Origin: Bacteroides sp.
Lineage (GTDB): Bacteria; Bacteroidota; Bacteroidia; Bacteroidales; Bacteroidaceae
Direction of reading: 5' to 3'
Assembly (NCBI GenBank): GCA_017472925.1
Contig: JAFUNS010000041.1
Coordinates: 1-40,244, forward strand
DNA length: 40,244 nt
In this document: one piece after another, positions 23,436 through 34,573 of the stretch
How positions within the stretch are numbered: the stretch's first letter is position 1
Layout of the letters: the number at the start of each line of letters is the position of its first letter
Position numbers and translations under genes: made by a program
The notes under the pieces: model-generated
The model's database searches: none
What the model saw: only the letters and a program-made list of their open reading frames with translations
Told to the model about the DNA's origin: nothing

Positions 23436-24227
23436 TTATTCCTTTTTTTGCTTTTCGGCACGTCTGTTAATGACAATCAACAACACTAACACAGTTACAA
23501 AGATAATGGTTGACAATGGACGAAGTTCAGGAGTCAACCCACCCTTGCGGGCATCAGCATAAATATAGGTAGACAGTGTTTCAAGCCCTTCATTACCAAT
23601 GGTGAAGATAGTCACTGCGAAATCATCGATAGAAAGGGTAAAGGCCAAAATAAATCCACTAATCATACCTGGAAGAATTTCTGGTAAAATAACCTTGCGA
23701 AGTGCTTGAAAAGGTGTAGCACCCAAATCAAGAGCAGCTTCGTAAATATTAGGATTCATTTTCTTCAATCGAGGCATTACACTCAATACGACATAAGGAG
23801 TACAGAAAGCAATGTGCGCCAATACTACAGTGGTAAATCCTTGCGATACTCCAAAACTCACAAACAACAAGAATAATGATACCCCTGTAATGATATCAGG
23901 ATTCATAATAGGAATGTTATTGGTAAAGTTCATCACCGCACGCCCCCTACTTTTCATGTTAAAGATACCAATGGCAGCTATACTACCTAATGCAGTAGAA
24001 ACTGTAGCAGCAATCAAAGCAATAACAAATGTATTGACAATAGCACTCATCAATGAATGATGCATCCCGCCTGAGAATAGTGAGCTATATAACTTGAATG
24101 AAAATCCTGTCCAGTTACCCAGTACCTTAGCCTCTGTAAAAGAGAAAATCATAATAATCAAGATAGGCGAATAAAGTAACGCCAACAAGAACCACAAATA
24201 GCTCTTAGCCAAAATCTTATTCATCAT
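23436..24227 (-). CDS. potC: Polyamine ABC transporter permease (PotC-like)
   Basis: A 263-residue inner-membrane permease with about six transmembrane helices. The cytoplasmic EAA loop reads AALDLGATPFQALRKVILPEILPG, shown here by its parts AALDLGA and VILPEILPG, and would contact the ATPase. The family pairs PotB with PotC to form the channel for spermidine or putrescine. Its start overlaps the potB stop by four bases (ATGA), which indicates translational coupling, and potD follows after a four-base gap. Confidence 0.94.
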   Translation of the reverse strand: MMNKILAKSYLWFLLALLYSPILIIMIFSFTEAKVLGNWTGFSFKLYSSLFSGGMHHSLMSAIVNTFVIALIAATVSTALGSIAAIGIFNMKSRGRAVMNFTNNIPIMNPDIITGVSLFLLFVSFGVSQGFTTVVLAHIAFCTPYVVLSVMPRLKKMNPNIYEAALDLGATPFQALRKVILPEILPGMISGFILAFTLSIDDFAVTIFTIGNEGLETLSTYIYADARKGGLTPELRPLSTIIFVTVLVLLIVINRRAEKQKKE

Positions 24228-25033
24228 ATCACACCTCCACTTTCATTTTGGGCATTATCCTCTTCATTAGTAAAGAGTGACATAATACCAATTAACAACA
24301 ACATGATGAGTGACAAAGCAGCACCATAGTTCCACATACCGTTATAAATGTTTTCTTGTACGGTAGTACCAAACAGTTTAATATTGTTCATGGTAAGCAA
24401 TTCGGCAATGGCAAAAGTCGATACTGTAGGCATAAATACCATAACAATACCGCTCACTATACCTGGCATCGACAAGGGAAGAATCACTTTACTGAACACC
24501 TTAAAAGGATTGGCTCCTAAATCCTGAGCCGCTTCTATCAAACTGGCATCCATCTTCTGTAATGTATTATAGATAGGATAAATCATGAACGGCAGGAAGT
24601 TATATACCATACCAAACACCAATGCCCCTTCGCCCAACGGCAGTTGTAAGAAGTCAAATAAAGCCACCGTAGCCAAAGTACGTATCAGAATGTTTACCCA
24701 CATTGGTAAAATAAAGAGTACCACCATGGTTTTGGAGGTATTAAACTGCTTCTGACTAAGTATATAGGCAGCTGGATAACCCAATAGCAAACAAACAATA
24801 GTAGTAATCACTGCTATACCGATGGAATAAATAAAGGTATTCATGGCTTCAGGATGCATCATGAACTTACGGAAATTGCCTAAAGTAAAGGCACCCTCCT
24901 CATCGGTAAAGGCATAAAAGAATATGAGCAGCAACGGTACTACGACAAATACCAACAGAAACAAGGCATAAGGAATCGACCAATTTCTGCGCCGCATAAA
25001 GAAACGTGATAATTTATTCAGCATCTTTTTCAC
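24224..25033 (-). CDS. potB: Polyamine ABC transporter permease (PotB-like)
   Basis: A 269-residue inner-membrane permease with a basic N-terminus and about six transmembrane helices. The EAA loop is [13 protein letters not shown] followed by VILPLSMPG. It is the partner of the PotC-like permease and the PotA-like ATPase. Its start overlaps the potA stop by four bases and its stop overlaps the potC start by four, so the three are coupled. Confidence 0.94.
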   Translation of the reverse strand: MKKMLNKLSRFFMRRRNWSIPYALFLLVFVVVPLLLIFFYAFTDEEGAFTLGNFRKFMMHPEAMNTFIYSIGIAVITTIVCLLLGYPAAYILSQKQFNTSKTMVVLFILPMWVNILIRTLATVALFDFLQLPLGEGALVFGMVYNFLPFMIYPIYNTLQKMDASLIEAAQDLGANPFKVFSKVILPLSMPGIVSGIVMVFMPTVSTFAIAELLTMNNIKLFGTTVQENIYNGMWNYGAALSLIMLLLIGIMSLFTNEEDNAQNESGGVI

Positions 25034-26418
25034 AACTTATTTAAACGGATATGTTCTGGTGCTATGGTAATACCAACACGGTCACCATCATCCCATACAT
25101 CATTTGTATCAACAAACACATCTTCGTCCCAATCTGAACGTACAGTCAAGTGGTAATGATTACCTTTATATAATATAAAGTTCACATCACCTGTAAGCAT
25201 ACCATCTTCTTCATTATCTTGAAGTATCACTTTGTCAAAGTCTACTTCTACTTGTACATTAGCTCCCAGTTCTATATCGGTCATTGGCAGGCATTCAAAT
25301 TCACATCCTAAGAATTCCACATGTTTTTCGTCAACCATACGTCCTTCAAAAGTATTGCAAGTACGCTCCTTCTTCATTACGTGAATATCGAAAGGTTTCA
25401 CTAACAATCCAACTTCTCGGCCGGCTTCAAAGCAATGATAATCCTGTACCATCAATTCATATCCTTCTTTTGTCTGTACCAACATTTCGTAATGCACTCC
25501 CTTGAAAATACAACTAGTAACAGTACCAGTCAATTGGGCTGCATCCGACGGATCGAATATATAAATATCTTCCGGACGAATCACAATATCCACAGGAGAG
25601 TTATCACCAAATCCTTCATCCACACATTCAAATTCGTGACCAGCAAAATGTACCAACTTATCCTTAATCATAACAGCATTCAGGATATTGCTTTCACCAA
25701 TAAAGTCTGCCACAAATGAATTGATGGGCTCATTATAAATATCCATTGGAGTTCCAATCTGCTGAATTTTACCCTCGCTCATCACCACAATGGTATCACT
25801 TAACGTCAAAGCCTCTTCCTGGTCATGAGTTACATAGACAAAGGTTACACCCAATGATTTATGAAGTTCCTTCAACTCCATCTGCATATCCTTACGCATC
25901 TTTAAATCGAGCGCTGCCAACGGTTCATCCAATAACAATACTTCGGGATTGTTCACAATAGCACGTGCAATGGCAACACGTTGTTGTTGTCCACCAGAAA
26001 GTGAATCTACATCTCTATATTCATAATCGGTCATCCCTACCATCTTCAGAGCACCTTTCACCTTCTTTTCAATAATAGGTGCTGGTAACTTCTTCAATTT
26101 CAAACCGAAAGCAATGTTGTCATACACATTCAAATGTGGGAACAAGGCATACTTTTGAAACACAGTATTCACAGGACGTTGATGAGGAGGTGTTTGTGTG
26201 ATTTCTTGACCGGCAATACGGATTTCTCCTTCCGATGCTGTCTGGAAACCAGCGATTAAACGCAGAAGTGTAGTTTTTCCACATCCCGAAGGGCCAAGAA
26301 TAGTTACAAATTCACCCTTCTTTACTTTCAGATTGATGTTATCCAAAGCTACCTTTTCACCAAAGTATTTGGAAACATTCTGAACTTCAATGATATAATT
26401 ATTCTGTTGCATATTCAT
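25030..26418 (-). CDS. potA: Polyamine ABC transporter ATPase (PotA-like) with a duplicated TOBE region
   Basis: A 462-residue ATP-binding subunit, longer than E. coli PotA (378). Residues about 8-240 hold Walker [10 protein letters not shown], signature [14 protein letters not shown], Walker [13 protein letters not shown] and the H-loop [10 protein letters not shown]. The rest contains two similar TOBE-like units. One has [28 protein letters not shown] and [13 protein letters not shown]; the other has [28 protein letters not shown] and [12 protein letters not shown]. Such domains sense or gate transport in this family. The -7 box at 26433-26440 places the start at 26418 (or 26412), not at the upstream ATG at 26463. 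First gene of the operon. Confidence 0.93.
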   Translation of the reverse strand: MNMQQNNYIIEVQNVSKYFGEKVALDNINLKVKKGEFVTILGPSGCGKTTLLRLIAGFQTASEGEIRIAGQEITQTPPHQRPVNTVFQKYALFPHLNVYDNIAFGLKLKKLPAPIIEKKVKGALKMVGMTDYEYRDVDSLSGGQQQRVAIARAIVNNPEVLLLDEPLAALDLKMRKDMQMELKELHKSLGVTFVYVTHDQEEALTLSDTIVVMSEGKIQQIGTPMDIYNEPINSFVADFIGESNILNAVMIKDKLVHFAGHEFECVDEGFGDNSPVDIVIRPEDIYIFDPSDAAQLTGTVTSCIFKGVHYEMLVQTKEGYELMVQDYHCFEAGREVGLLVKPFDIHVMKKERTCNTFEGRMVDEKHVEFLGCEFECLPMTDIELGANVQVEVDFDKVILQDNEEDGMLTGDVNFILYKGNHYHLTVRSDWDEDVFVDTNDVWDDGDRVGITIAPEHIRLNKL

Positions 26419-26432
26419 TGTATTAATGGCGG

Positions 26433-26440
26433 CAAAGATA
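26433..26440 (-). promoter_or_regulatory. -7 box (TATCTTTG) of the potABCD operon
   Basis: On the minus strand TATCTTTG matches TAnnTTTG, 14 bases before the chosen potA start, so the leader is very short. No exact -33 TTTG is present. Confidence 0.65.
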
Positions 26441-26513
26441 AAAAAATTATTAGATTTACACACATTTTCTAATAATATAGTTGATATTTATCATTAATTA
26501 TCAAATTTAGCTT

Positions 26514-26521
26514 TATCTTTG
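26514..26521 (+). promoter_or_regulatory. -7 box (TATCTTTG) of the thioredoxin-like lipoprotein gene
   Basis: TATCTTTG matches TAnnTTTG and lies 24 bases before the ATG at 26546. The in-frame upstream ATG at 26519 falls inside this box and is not used. Confidence 0.68.
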
Positions 26522-26545
26522 CACCAAACTAATAAAATAAAAACA

Positions 26546-27640
26546 ATGAAAAATTTTGCTTATCTTTTGATGGCAGGAGGAATTATCCTTGCTGCTTGTA
26601 ACAATGAGCCTGCTTATAAAATAGCAGGAACAGTAGAAGGCATAGCCGATGGTGAAACCATTTATCTACAGGAAGTTCAAGGTAGAGATTTGATTAAGTT
26701 AGATTCTGCTGTAATAAAGAACGGTACATTCACTTTTAATGGAAGACAAGATAGTGCCGTAAGCAGATACATTACCTACATGACTGACGACGCACGCTTG
26801 ATGACTGACCTTTTCCTTGAAAACGGAAATATTAATGTAGTGTTAGCGGAAGAAAGTCGTGCAACAGGTACACCCAACAATGACATTTACCAAGCATTCA
26901 AGGACAATTTTATGGCCATGAACAAAGAAATGAATGAGATGTATCAAAAAGCACGTACAGATAGTACTCTAACAGAAGCACAACGTGAAGAAATTATGGC
27001 GCAAATTGAAGCCAAAGATGCTGAAGCGATGGATATGGTATATAACACTATAGCTACCAATATCACTACTGCTGTAGGTATACACTTGCTTCCTAATTAT
27101 GCTGCCGCTTTCGACCTTGAAAAGCAAGCTACTTTAGCAGAACAAATCCCTGCACAATACCAAAACAATGAACGCATTGCACGTTTCATCAATAGTGTAG
27201 AAGTAGCCAAGAAAACCGCTGTCGGACAGAAATATATTGATTTTGCCATGAACAATCCAGAAGGTAAGGAAGTTAAGCTATCTGATTTTATCGGCAAGAA
27301 TAAATATACATTAGTAGATTTCTGGGCAAGTTGGTGTGGCCCCTGTAAAGCTGAAATGCCAAATGTAGTTGCAGCCTATAAGGAATTCAACAAGAAAGGA
27401 TTTGGCATTGTAGGTGTATCACTCGACAACGACGGAGCCAAATGGAAAGAAGCTATTAAGACTTGGGGAATGACTTGGCCTATGATGTCTGACCTTAAAG
27501 GTTGGCAATGCGAAGGTGCTGCACTCTATGGTGTTCGCTCTATTCCTGCAACTGTACTGATTGATCAAGAAGGAACTATCATCGCTCGCAATTTGCGTGG
27601 TGAGGCCATTAAGGAAAAACTTAATGAATTATTAAAATAA
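26546..27640 (+). CDS. DUF4369-thioredoxin (TlpA-like) lipoprotein
   Basis: A 364-residue lipoprotein. The signal peptide ends in LAAC with the lipidated Cys at 18. Residues about 25-115 are a DUF4369-like beta domain (YKIAGTVEGIADGETIYLQ, as start of it), then a helical linker, then a thioredoxin-fold domain (about 240-364) with the redox motif W263-C264-G265-P266-C267 and the cis-Pro in RSIPATVLID. TlpA/ResA-like proteins reduce disulfides in the cell envelope; the exact partner is unknown. The type is abundant in Bacteroidota. It is transcribed divergently from potABCD, which may be chance. Confidence 0.92.
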   Translation: MKNFAYLLMAGGIILAACNNEPAYKIAGTVEGIADGETIYLQEVQGRDLIKLDSAVIKNGTFTFNGRQDSAVSRYITYMTDDARLMTDLFLENGNINVVLAEESRATGTPNNDIYQAFKDNFMAMNKEMNEMYQKARTDSTLTEAQREEIMAQIEAKDAEAMDMVYNTIATNITTAVGIHLLPNYAAAFDLEKQATLAEQIPAQYQNNERIARFINSVEVAKKTAVGQKYIDFAMNNPEGKEVKLSDFIGKNKYTLVDFWASWCGPCKAEMPNVVAAYKEFNKKGFGIVGVSLDNDGAKWKEAIKTWGMTWPMMSDLKGWQCEGAALYGVRSIPATVLIDQEGTIIARNLRGEAIKEKLNELLK

Positions 27641-27662
27641 GGTTAACCTCCTCATATCAATT

Positions 27663-27694
27663 AAAAATGGATGCATAAATGCATCCATTTTTTT
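27663..27694 (+). terminator. Intrinsic terminator of the thioredoxin-like gene
   Basis: The inverse repeat AAAAATGGATGCAT / ATGCATCCATTTTT (27663-27692) has a two-base centre and is followed by more T residues. The stem again contains GGATG. Confidence 0.87.
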
Positions 27695-27740
27695 ATTACC
27701 ATAAAACAAATTCCACTTTCATTTATAACAACACCTTAAC

Positions 27741-27778
27741 AAAAAGAAAAGAGCTACCTCGAGAGAAGGTAGCTCTTT
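27741..27778 (-). terminator. Intrinsic terminator of the glycogen operon
   Basis: On the minus strand the stem AAAGAGCTACCT / AGGTAGCTCTTT (27747-27778) is followed by a TTTTCTTTTT tract. It lies 28 bases after the glgP stop. Confidence 0.88.
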
Positions 27779-27805
27779 CTATTGTTAGAGTGTTTGTTAT
27801 TCGGA

Positions 27806-30370
27806 TTAGAACCAGCGAACGTAGCAGAAATCCTGACGATGAGGCAAGTCCACATTTTCAGGGAACATACGGTAGCAAACCTTGAAGCTGCCGGCATTCG
27901 ACAAACTGAACTTCACACTATAAGTGTAAAGATCACCTTCACGCTTCACCACTTCCATCGGTTCAACAGAGTAGATGTGTTCCTTACCTTCAGCATCCTT
28001 GTACAATGTTACGACTTCAATGCCTACAGCATTATCCAAGCCCTTCTGGTCAACTACATGTGTAATGGTATATTCCTTACCACTTTCCATGTTACCGTTC
28101 ACAATTTCTTCGCTCTTAGTTGATGAAACCACTTCGATTGCATCCCACTTTTCAGCAACTGCTTCCTTCCAAGCTGCAATTTCTTTTGCCTTGGCATAAC
28201 CATCTGCAGCCAATTCTGCATGACGCTTAGCTTCCTTGCAATAGAACTTACTATAGTAGTCATCCAACTGACGCTTCATAGTGTAGTGAGGAGCAATCTG
28301 TGCAATAGAATTCTTGATAGTCTTTACCCAACCTTCAGAGTAGCCCTTACGATTACGAGCATAATACAAAGGAAGAATTTCATTTTCCAAAATACCATAG
28401 ATAGTAGCAGCATCAAGTTGGTCTTGATGTTCTTGATATTGATAAGTACGCTTTTCGGTCAATGCCCAACCAGCGCCTTCACGATATCCTTCTAACCACC
28501 AACCATCGAGTACAGAGAAGTTAAGTACACCGTTCATCAAAGCTTTTTCACCAGATGTACCTGATGCTTCAAGCGGACGAGTCGGAGTATTCATCCAAAT
28601 ATCTACACCTGTAACAAGACGACGAGCCAACTTCATGTCATAGTTTTCGAGGAAGATAATCTTACCCAAGAATTCCGGACGACGAGAAATTTCTACAATC
28701 TTCTTAATCAATCCTTGACCTGCACCATCGTGTGGGTGAGCCTTACCAGCAAAGAGGAATTGTACTGGATAATCAGGGTTATTTACGATCTTAGCCAAAC
28801 GGTCAAGGTCAGTAAACAACAAGTGTGCACGCTTGTAAGTAGCAAAACGACGAGCAAAACCAATAAGCAATGCATTAGGATTAATCTTATCAAGCAATGA
28901 CACTACACGTGAAGGATCGCCTTGGTTCTTCAACCAGTTCTTGCTGAATTCCTTACGGATATAATCGATAAGTTTGTTCTTCAATGCCAAACGAGTGTTC
29001 CATACTTCTTGATCGTCTACATTGTAGATAGCTTCCCAAATGCTTTGGTTAGACTGATCGTTCATGAAGTTAGCATCGAAATGCTTACCATAAAGCTTCT
29101 TCCATTCAGTAGCACTCCATGTTGGGAAGTGTACACCATTTGTTACATAACCCACATGACTTTCTTCAGGGAAATATCCTTTCCAAATGCCAGAGAACAT
29201 TTCTTGTGATACCTTTCCGTGCAACCAGCTTACACCATTAACTTCCTGACATGTATTGCAAGCAAAAGTAGACATACAGAAACGTTCGCCAGAATCACCT
29301 GGGTTAATACGTCCCATATCCATCAAATCTTGCCAGCTGATACCCAAACGCTGTGGATAACCACCCATGTACTTACCAAAGAGACCTTCATCAAAGTAGT
29401 CATGACCAGCAGGTACCGGAGTGTGTACAGTATAAAGTGAAGAAGAACGAACTACTTCAAGAGCTTCGTTGAATGTCAAACCTTCTCCTTCAATGTAATC
29501 GCACAAACGCTGTACGTTACACAATGCAGCGTGACCTTCATTACAATGATAAATGTCTTTCTTAATACCAAGTTTCTTGAGCAGCAATACACCACCAATA
29601 CCAAGAAGAATTTCTTGCTTCAAACGGTTTTCCCAATCGCCACCATAAAGCTGATGAGTGATAGGACGGTCGAATTCGCTGTTCATTTCATTGTCTGTAT
29701 CGAGCAAGTACAAAGGTACACGACCTACGTTCACTCTCCATACATATGCATGTACGTAATAGTTGAGATAAGGCACATCAATAACCATTGGCTGACCATT
29801 TTCGTCCATTACGCGATCGATAGGCAAGCTTCCGAAATTTTGTGCATCGTAGTTGGCAATCTGTTGACCATCCATAGAGAGGCTCTGTGCAAAGTATCCA
29901 TAGCGATACAAGAAACCTACACCACACATATCAACATTACTATCAGAAGCTTCCTTCAAGTAGTCACCAGCCAAAATACCCAAACCACCTGAATAAATCT
30001 TCAATACATGTGTCAAACCATATTCCATACAGAAATAAGCCACCGACGGACGATTAGCATCTGGCTTCACATCCATGTACGCACGGAACTTAGCGTATAC
30101 ATCATTCATGCGCTTCAAGATGTCTTTGTCAGCAGCTAAAGTTTCGAGCTTTTCATAGCTCAAACGTTCAAGTAAAACTACAGGATTCTGTCCGGCTTCC
30201 TTCCACAAGACAGGATCCAAATCTTTGAACAGCTCAGTTGCCTCGTAGTTCCAAGCCCACCAAATATTGCGGGCCATTTCTTCCAACTTCTTCAATTCTT
30301 CAGGAATGCGAGACTTTACAGTCACATCCTTCCAAACCGGAGCATTAGCATTACTAATTTTGATTTTCAT
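27806..30370 (-). CDS. glgP: Alpha-glucan (glycogen) phosphorylase, GT35
   Basis: An 854-residue cytosolic enzyme that releases glucose 1-phosphate from alpha-1,4-glucans. It belongs to the short bacterial/archaeal group of GT35: N-terminal DUF3417-like region ([18 protein letters not shown]), [29 protein letters not shown], and the pyridoxal phosphate site [14 protein letters not shown] with the lysine in GEKA. A C-terminal beta-rich extension (about 745-854) follows. The frame opens at a TTG nine bases upstream, but the ATG at 30370 fits the family start [11 protein letters not shown]. It lies 30 bases after the glycogen synthase gene; the two form an operon for making and mobilising glycogen. 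Confidence 0.95.
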   Translation of the reverse strand: MKIKISNANAPVWKDVTVKSRIPEELKKLEEMARNIWWAWNYEATELFKDLDPVLWKEAGQNPVVLLERLSYEKLETLAADKDILKRMNDVYAKFRAYMDVKPDANRPSVAYFCMEYGLTHVLKIYSGGLGILAGDYLKEASDSNVDMCGVGFLYRYGYFAQSLSMDGQQIANYDAQNFGSLPIDRVMDENGQPMVIDVPYLNYYVHAYVWRVNVGRVPLYLLDTDNEMNSEFDRPITHQLYGGDWENRLKQEILLGIGGVLLLKKLGIKKDIYHCNEGHAALCNVQRLCDYIEGEGLTFNEALEVVRSSSLYTVHTPVPAGHDYFDEGLFGKYMGGYPQRLGISWQDLMDMGRINPGDSGERFCMSTFACNTCQEVNGVSWLHGKVSQEMFSGIWKGYFPEESHVGYVTNGVHFPTWSATEWKKLYGKHFDANFMNDQSNQSIWEAIYNVDDQEVWNTRLALKNKLIDYIRKEFSKNWLKNQGDPSRVVSLLDKINPNALLIGFARRFATYKRAHLLFTDLDRLAKIVNNPDYPVQFLFAGKAHPHDGAGQGLIKKIVEISRRPEFLGKIIFLENYDMKLARRLVTGVDIWMNTPTRPLEASGTSGEKALMNGVLNFSVLDGWWLEGYREGAGWALTEKRTYQYQEHQDQLDAATIYGILENEILPLYYARNRKGYSEGWVKTIKNSIAQIAPHYTMKRQLDDYYSKFYCKEAKRHAELAADGYAKAKEIAAWKEAVAEKWDAIEVVSSTKSEEIVNGNMESGKEYTITHVVDQKGLDNAVGIEVVTLYKDAEGKEHIYSVEPMEVVKREGDLYTYSVKFSLSNAGSFKVCYRMFPENVDLPHRQDFCYVRWF

Positions 30371-30400
30371 GTCTCTCAAATAAATTATGAATAGTTAATT

Positions 30401-32065
30401 TTATCTTTTCAAACGGCTTTGTGCATTGCGTAAAGCAACGTCATAAGCTTGATAATAATAAGTAATAAAATGCTTCCACAGTGCTTTTTCAGCAATGTTT
30501 TCAGCATTCTTGCGTATTTTCTTAATTTCTGTATCAGTCATATTAGAGAATTCGGATACTGTATCCTTAATAGCATCAGCCACTTCAGAATAGTTGTAAT
30601 CCGAACGATGAATAACCTTTACACCATCTTTAAGTTCGCTATACCCACCTTTCAATGAATTAACCCATAAGCCAAAACCGGCCAAATCGGTTGTAATGGC
30701 AGGTACATGGAAAGCTACACTTTCAAGTGGAGTATACCCCCATGGTTCATAGTAAGAAGGATAAACTGTTAGGTCATAACCTAACACTAAATCGTAATAA
30801 GTCATATTTAAGATTCCATCGTTACCATCCATATAACAAGGAACAAACACAACTTTCACCTTGGAGTCAGCCGAATTTGACATACCTAAATACTTAAGCA
30901 TATCAAGAACCTGGTCTTGACTCATATTATGCAACCAATGGGTGATGAAAGGACAATGCAACGGAGTATCAAACGATTGCTTACTCTTAAGACGATCCAA
31001 TAAATCTTCACGAGGATCGCCCACCCAACTGGGCACATTAATGAATGCAAGCACTTCCTTCTTTAAATCCTTATCGCGTGTAAGGCGGTTTAAGGCTTCA
31101 AGGTATACATTAATACCTTTGTTCTTGAACTCGTAACGACCACTAGTACCAATAATCAACGTATCATCACCTAAATTTGTTCCCAAAAGCTTATTAGCCA
31201 AATTAAGCATAGCTGCACGAGCTTTTCTGCGTTTTGGAGCAAAAGCACGACCTTGAGGTACAAAATCGTTTTCAAATCCATTCATTAAAACCACATCTGC
31301 AGGCTTATCGAGCAATTCCTTACATTCATTATTGGTTATCTCACTTACTGTAGTGAAGCAATCTACATGATGAGCTGTTTGCTTTTCAATAGAGTGCTTG
31401 GCTTCCATATTCAATTCACGAGCCATTTGGTCACCGTTATAAGCAAAAAGATAATCGTAAAGAGGCTTATTGTTCCCAGCAATGGAACGGCCTATTGAAG
31501 TAGCGTGAGTTGTAAAGATTGTTGCAATCTGAGGAACAGTTTTTTGCAGATACAAGGCTCCCATGCCCGTCATCCACTCATGAGCCTGATAAACTACACG
31601 ATCTTTTTCTGTCAAATTAAATCGGTAAAAACTTTCTACAACCTTACCTGCCGCATACGAAAACATGGAAGCTTCGTCATAATCACCATAGCCATGAAGG
31701 GAATCGACCTTGAAATCGTTCCACATTTCTCCATAAATCTCATCACGCTTAGCAAAGAAGGGGAAGAAATCCACCAAAACAACGATAGGTTCACCAGGAA
31801 TATTCCAACGGCCAATGCGAACTTTAAGGCCGTCGTTAGCTAGAGCATGTTCACGCCATGCAACACACAGATTTTCATTTTCAGTAAACAAAGGATTTTC
31901 TTTTCCTACCCAAAAATCCGGGCCGATAAAAATAACCTTATCCTTATGTACGTCTTGCAAAGTTTTTGCCCGAGTGGACAAAACCGTATATATACCCCCT
32001 ACCTTATTACATACTTCCCAACTTGATTCGAAAATATAGTCAGGGGCTAACAATTCTTTTGCCAT
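30401..32065 (-). CDS. Glycogen synthase, eukaryotic-type GT3
   Basis: A 554-residue GT-B glycosyltransferase similar to animal and fungal glycogen synthase (GT3), not to the bacterial GlgA (GT5). It starts with PDYIFESSWEVCNKVGGIYTVL (in two motifs FESSWEVCNKVGG and IYTVLSTRA), where KVGG is the donor loop. Further motifs are HEWMTGMGALYLQ, ATIFTTHATSIGRSIAGNN (shown by its core TTHATSIGR), GTSGRYEFKNKGINVYLEAL and, near the end, YPSYYEPWGYTPLES with the E-x7-E catalytic pattern. It lacks the long regulatory ends of the eukaryotic enzymes. First gene of the operon with glgP. Confidence 0.93.
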   Translation of the reverse strand: MAKELLAPDYIFESSWEVCNKVGGIYTVLSTRAKTLQDVHKDKVIFIGPDFWVGKENPLFTENENLCVAWREHALANDGLKVRIGRWNIPGEPIVVLVDFFPFFAKRDEIYGEMWNDFKVDSLHGYGDYDEASMFSYAAGKVVESFYRFNLTEKDRVVYQAHEWMTGMGALYLQKTVPQIATIFTTHATSIGRSIAGNNKPLYDYLFAYNGDQMARELNMEAKHSIEKQTAHHVDCFTTVSEITNNECKELLDKPADVVLMNGFENDFVPQGRAFAPKRRKARAAMLNLANKLLGTNLGDDTLIIGTSGRYEFKNKGINVYLEALNRLTRDKDLKKEVLAFINVPSWVGDPREDLLDRLKSKQSFDTPLHCPFITHWLHNMSQDQVLDMLKYLGMSNSADSKVKVVFVPCYMDGNDGILNMTYYDLVLGYDLTVYPSYYEPWGYTPLESVAFHVPAITTDLAGFGLWVNSLKGGYSELKDGVKVIHRSDYNYSEVADAIKDTVSEFSNMTDTEIKKIRKNAENIAEKALWKHFITYYYQAYDVALRNAQSRLKR

Positions 32066-32096
32066 TTGCTAAATACCTAATCTTAAAATTCGAGTG

Positions 32097-32104
32097 CAAA
32101 ATTA
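32097..32104 (-). promoter_or_regulatory. -7 box (TAATTTTG) of the glycogen operon
   Basis: On the minus strand TAATTTTG matches TAnnTTTG, 31 bases before the glycogen synthase ATG. There is no exact -33 TTTG. The region 32105-32200 shows no other feature. Confidence 0.63.
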
Positions 32105-32200
32105 CACAATTTCAACGATATAATAAAGTATTTGCAAGAAATAATTTAAAGTATTTTGTAAACATTTTCGCTAAAGTGCAGAAAATTTCATAAATATATA

Positions 32201-32235
32201 CAAAAAGCGGTCACTTCATAAAGAAGTAACCGCTT
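32201..32235 (-). terminator. Intrinsic terminator of the V-type ATPase operon
   Basis: On the minus strand the 13-bp stem AAGCGGTTACTTC / GAAGTGACCGCTT (32205-32235, one wobble) is followed by TTTTTG. It lies 20 bases past the ntpK stop. Confidence 0.88.
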
Positions 32236-32255
32236 ATAATGAATTAATAATCAGA

Positions 32256-32693
<438 letters not shown>

Positions 32694-32722
32694 TTAATTG
32701 TTATTAATTACTTGTTATTCTA

Positions 32723-34573
32723 TTAATCATTATTTTTATTCTTGGAGAAGGGTTTATACTCTGTACCCTTACCATCGTAACCAGAATTCTTGAAATATTC
32801 CACAAATGTCAAACGGATGGAGTGTACATATCCACTCAAACAAGACAAGGCAATGTTCAATGCATGACCAAGTACAAAAATCAGGCCGAAACATATCCAA
32901 CCGGGAATACCAAAGAGGAATCCGCTCATACTGTCACGCAATTGGCCACCCAAATCATTGAATACCCCACCAAGCATACCACCGGCCAAGCCAAGGGCAT
33001 ACAAACGGAGATACGACAAGAGGTCACCCATCAAGCCTGTAGCCATATTATAAGTATCCCAAAGACCGGCACCCACATTCACAAATACACTGCGACGAAG
33101 GTTATTCAGCAGATAGATACCAATGGCCGAAACCCCACCAATGCCTATAAAGGCCATCTTAGAGAATTCCATATCAATGATTCCCAAATAATTCAAGGTA
33201 GCCACAACTACTGAACCGCCTATCAGCAACCACCATCCCCAATCGGAAAGAGAATTCTTGAAACCGTAACGGACAGTAGAACCGATAGCCTTTACCGTCA
33301 TAGCAAAACAGATATGGAACATACCAACCAACAGAGCAATAACCATAGTCTTGTCATAGGCCGTTCCGTCCCATTTACCACTGATGATAAGCGATTGCAT
33401 CCATTCGGGCAAATGGAAATCTGTAAGCGCAAAACCAAAGAAAGTATTGAACAAAGCACCTACGATGGTAGTGGCTGCTCCCAAAGTAATGAGTAAATTC
33501 AAAAGTCCTGCCATAGATTTGCTAAGCTTCTTCTTGAGATACAAACCTAAAAGGACAAGCAACAAACCATATCCAGCATCGCCCACACACATACCAAAGA
33601 AGAGTGCATAGAACGGAGCAAACAACGGAGTCGGGTCAAACTCGCCATAGTCGGGCATACCATACATCTTGGTCAGCACTTCGAACAAGCGGCTTATCTT
33701 GCCATTCTTCAGTTTGATAGGTGCATTATCTTCTTTCTCTGCCGGACGAATTTCGTAATAAACGCCGCTTTCATCGAGCATTTTACGTACTTCGGCATCA
33801 TTTTCCACAGGCACCCAACCATCCATCAGGACAATGGTTCCATCAGCCATACGTTCACCGCCAAGTTGTTCTACTTCCATCAGATTGATGTCGCTTTCCA
33901 ACGAATCGAGCGCCTTCTCTACCACAGGGATATAGTTTATACAGAAACAATCAAGGTTATGGTTGGCATCCTTGATAGTTTGTTTCAACTGCAATTGTTC
34001 GGCCTGTAAGTCTGACAAGGAACGATTGGGCAAACGAACGGATTCTGCTTCCAATTCCACCGGATGTGTATTGACTGTTACAAAATAGCTCTGCCCTCCT
34101 CTACGGTTGATGAGGGTAGCATTGTAATCGTCTATCCAACTTTCTTCGAAGGATTTTTCCGGACAGCAATAGAATTGCATCTGCCAGCCATTGGCCTTCA
34201 ATTGGTCAATAACATTCCAATCGAATTCACCCCATACCTCCATGGCATCGATTTCCTTGTCGAGTACCGGAAGTTGCATGTTCAATGCCTGAATATGCTC
34301 TTGCTGTGATTCGTAGCTTTCTACTACTTCCCCAATAGTCAATTCCGACTGAACTGTTGCCTTTCCATCGAAAGAAGCCGCAGCCAATGTCATGCTTTTC
34401 AACAACGATTGGTAAGCTGAACGTTTCTGCATGAACGCCTGCAAATTAGCATCCATCTCTGCTCCCTGACGTTTCTCAATGTGTACCACACCCAGTTCAC
34501 GGAGCTTTTCCAAAAACGTTTCGTATTCCTTGTGATAAATCAGGAACGAAAGTTTGTTCATTTTCGAAATCAT
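32723..34573 (-). CDS. ntpI: V-type ATPase subunit I (a-subunit)
   Basis: A 616-residue stator subunit. The N-terminal half (about 1-320) is cytosolic with long coiled coils (YQSLLKSM and LSDLQAEQLQLKQTIKDANH-type helices). The C-terminal half has about seven or eight transmembrane helices, beginning FAPFYALFFGMCVGDAGYGLLL, where GDAGYG is a family motif, and ending near LNIALSCLSGYVHSIRLTFVEYF, which holds the conserved R and E facing the K ring. Start at 34573: it overlaps the subunit D stop (ATGA) and has GGAGG eight bases upstream, one of the few strong SD sites here. Confidence 0.94.
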   Translation of the reverse strand: MISKMNKLSFLIYHKEYETFLEKLRELGVVHIEKRQGAEMDANLQAFMQKRSAYQSLLKSMTLAAASFDGKATVQSELTIGEVVESYESQQEHIQALNMQLPVLDKEIDAMEVWGEFDWNVIDQLKANGWQMQFYCCPEKSFEESWIDDYNATLINRRGGQSYFVTVNTHPVELEAESVRLPNRSLSDLQAEQLQLKQTIKDANHNLDCFCINYIPVVEKALDSLESDINLMEVEQLGGERMADGTIVLMDGWVPVENDAEVRKMLDESGVYYEIRPAEKEDNAPIKLKNGKISRLFEVLTKMYGMPDYGEFDPTPLFAPFYALFFGMCVGDAGYGLLLVLLGLYLKKKLSKSMAGLLNLLITLGAATTIVGALFNTFFGFALTDFHLPEWMQSLIISGKWDGTAYDKTMVIALLVGMFHICFAMTVKAIGSTVRYGFKNSLSDWGWWLLIGGSVVVATLNYLGIIDMEFSKMAFIGIGGVSAIGIYLLNNLRRSVFVNVGAGLWDTYNMATGLMGDLLSYLRLYALGLAGGMLGGVFNDLGGQLRDSMSGFLFGIPGWICFGLIFVLGHALNIALSCLSGYVHSIRLTFVEYFKNSGYDGKGTEYKPFSKNKNND

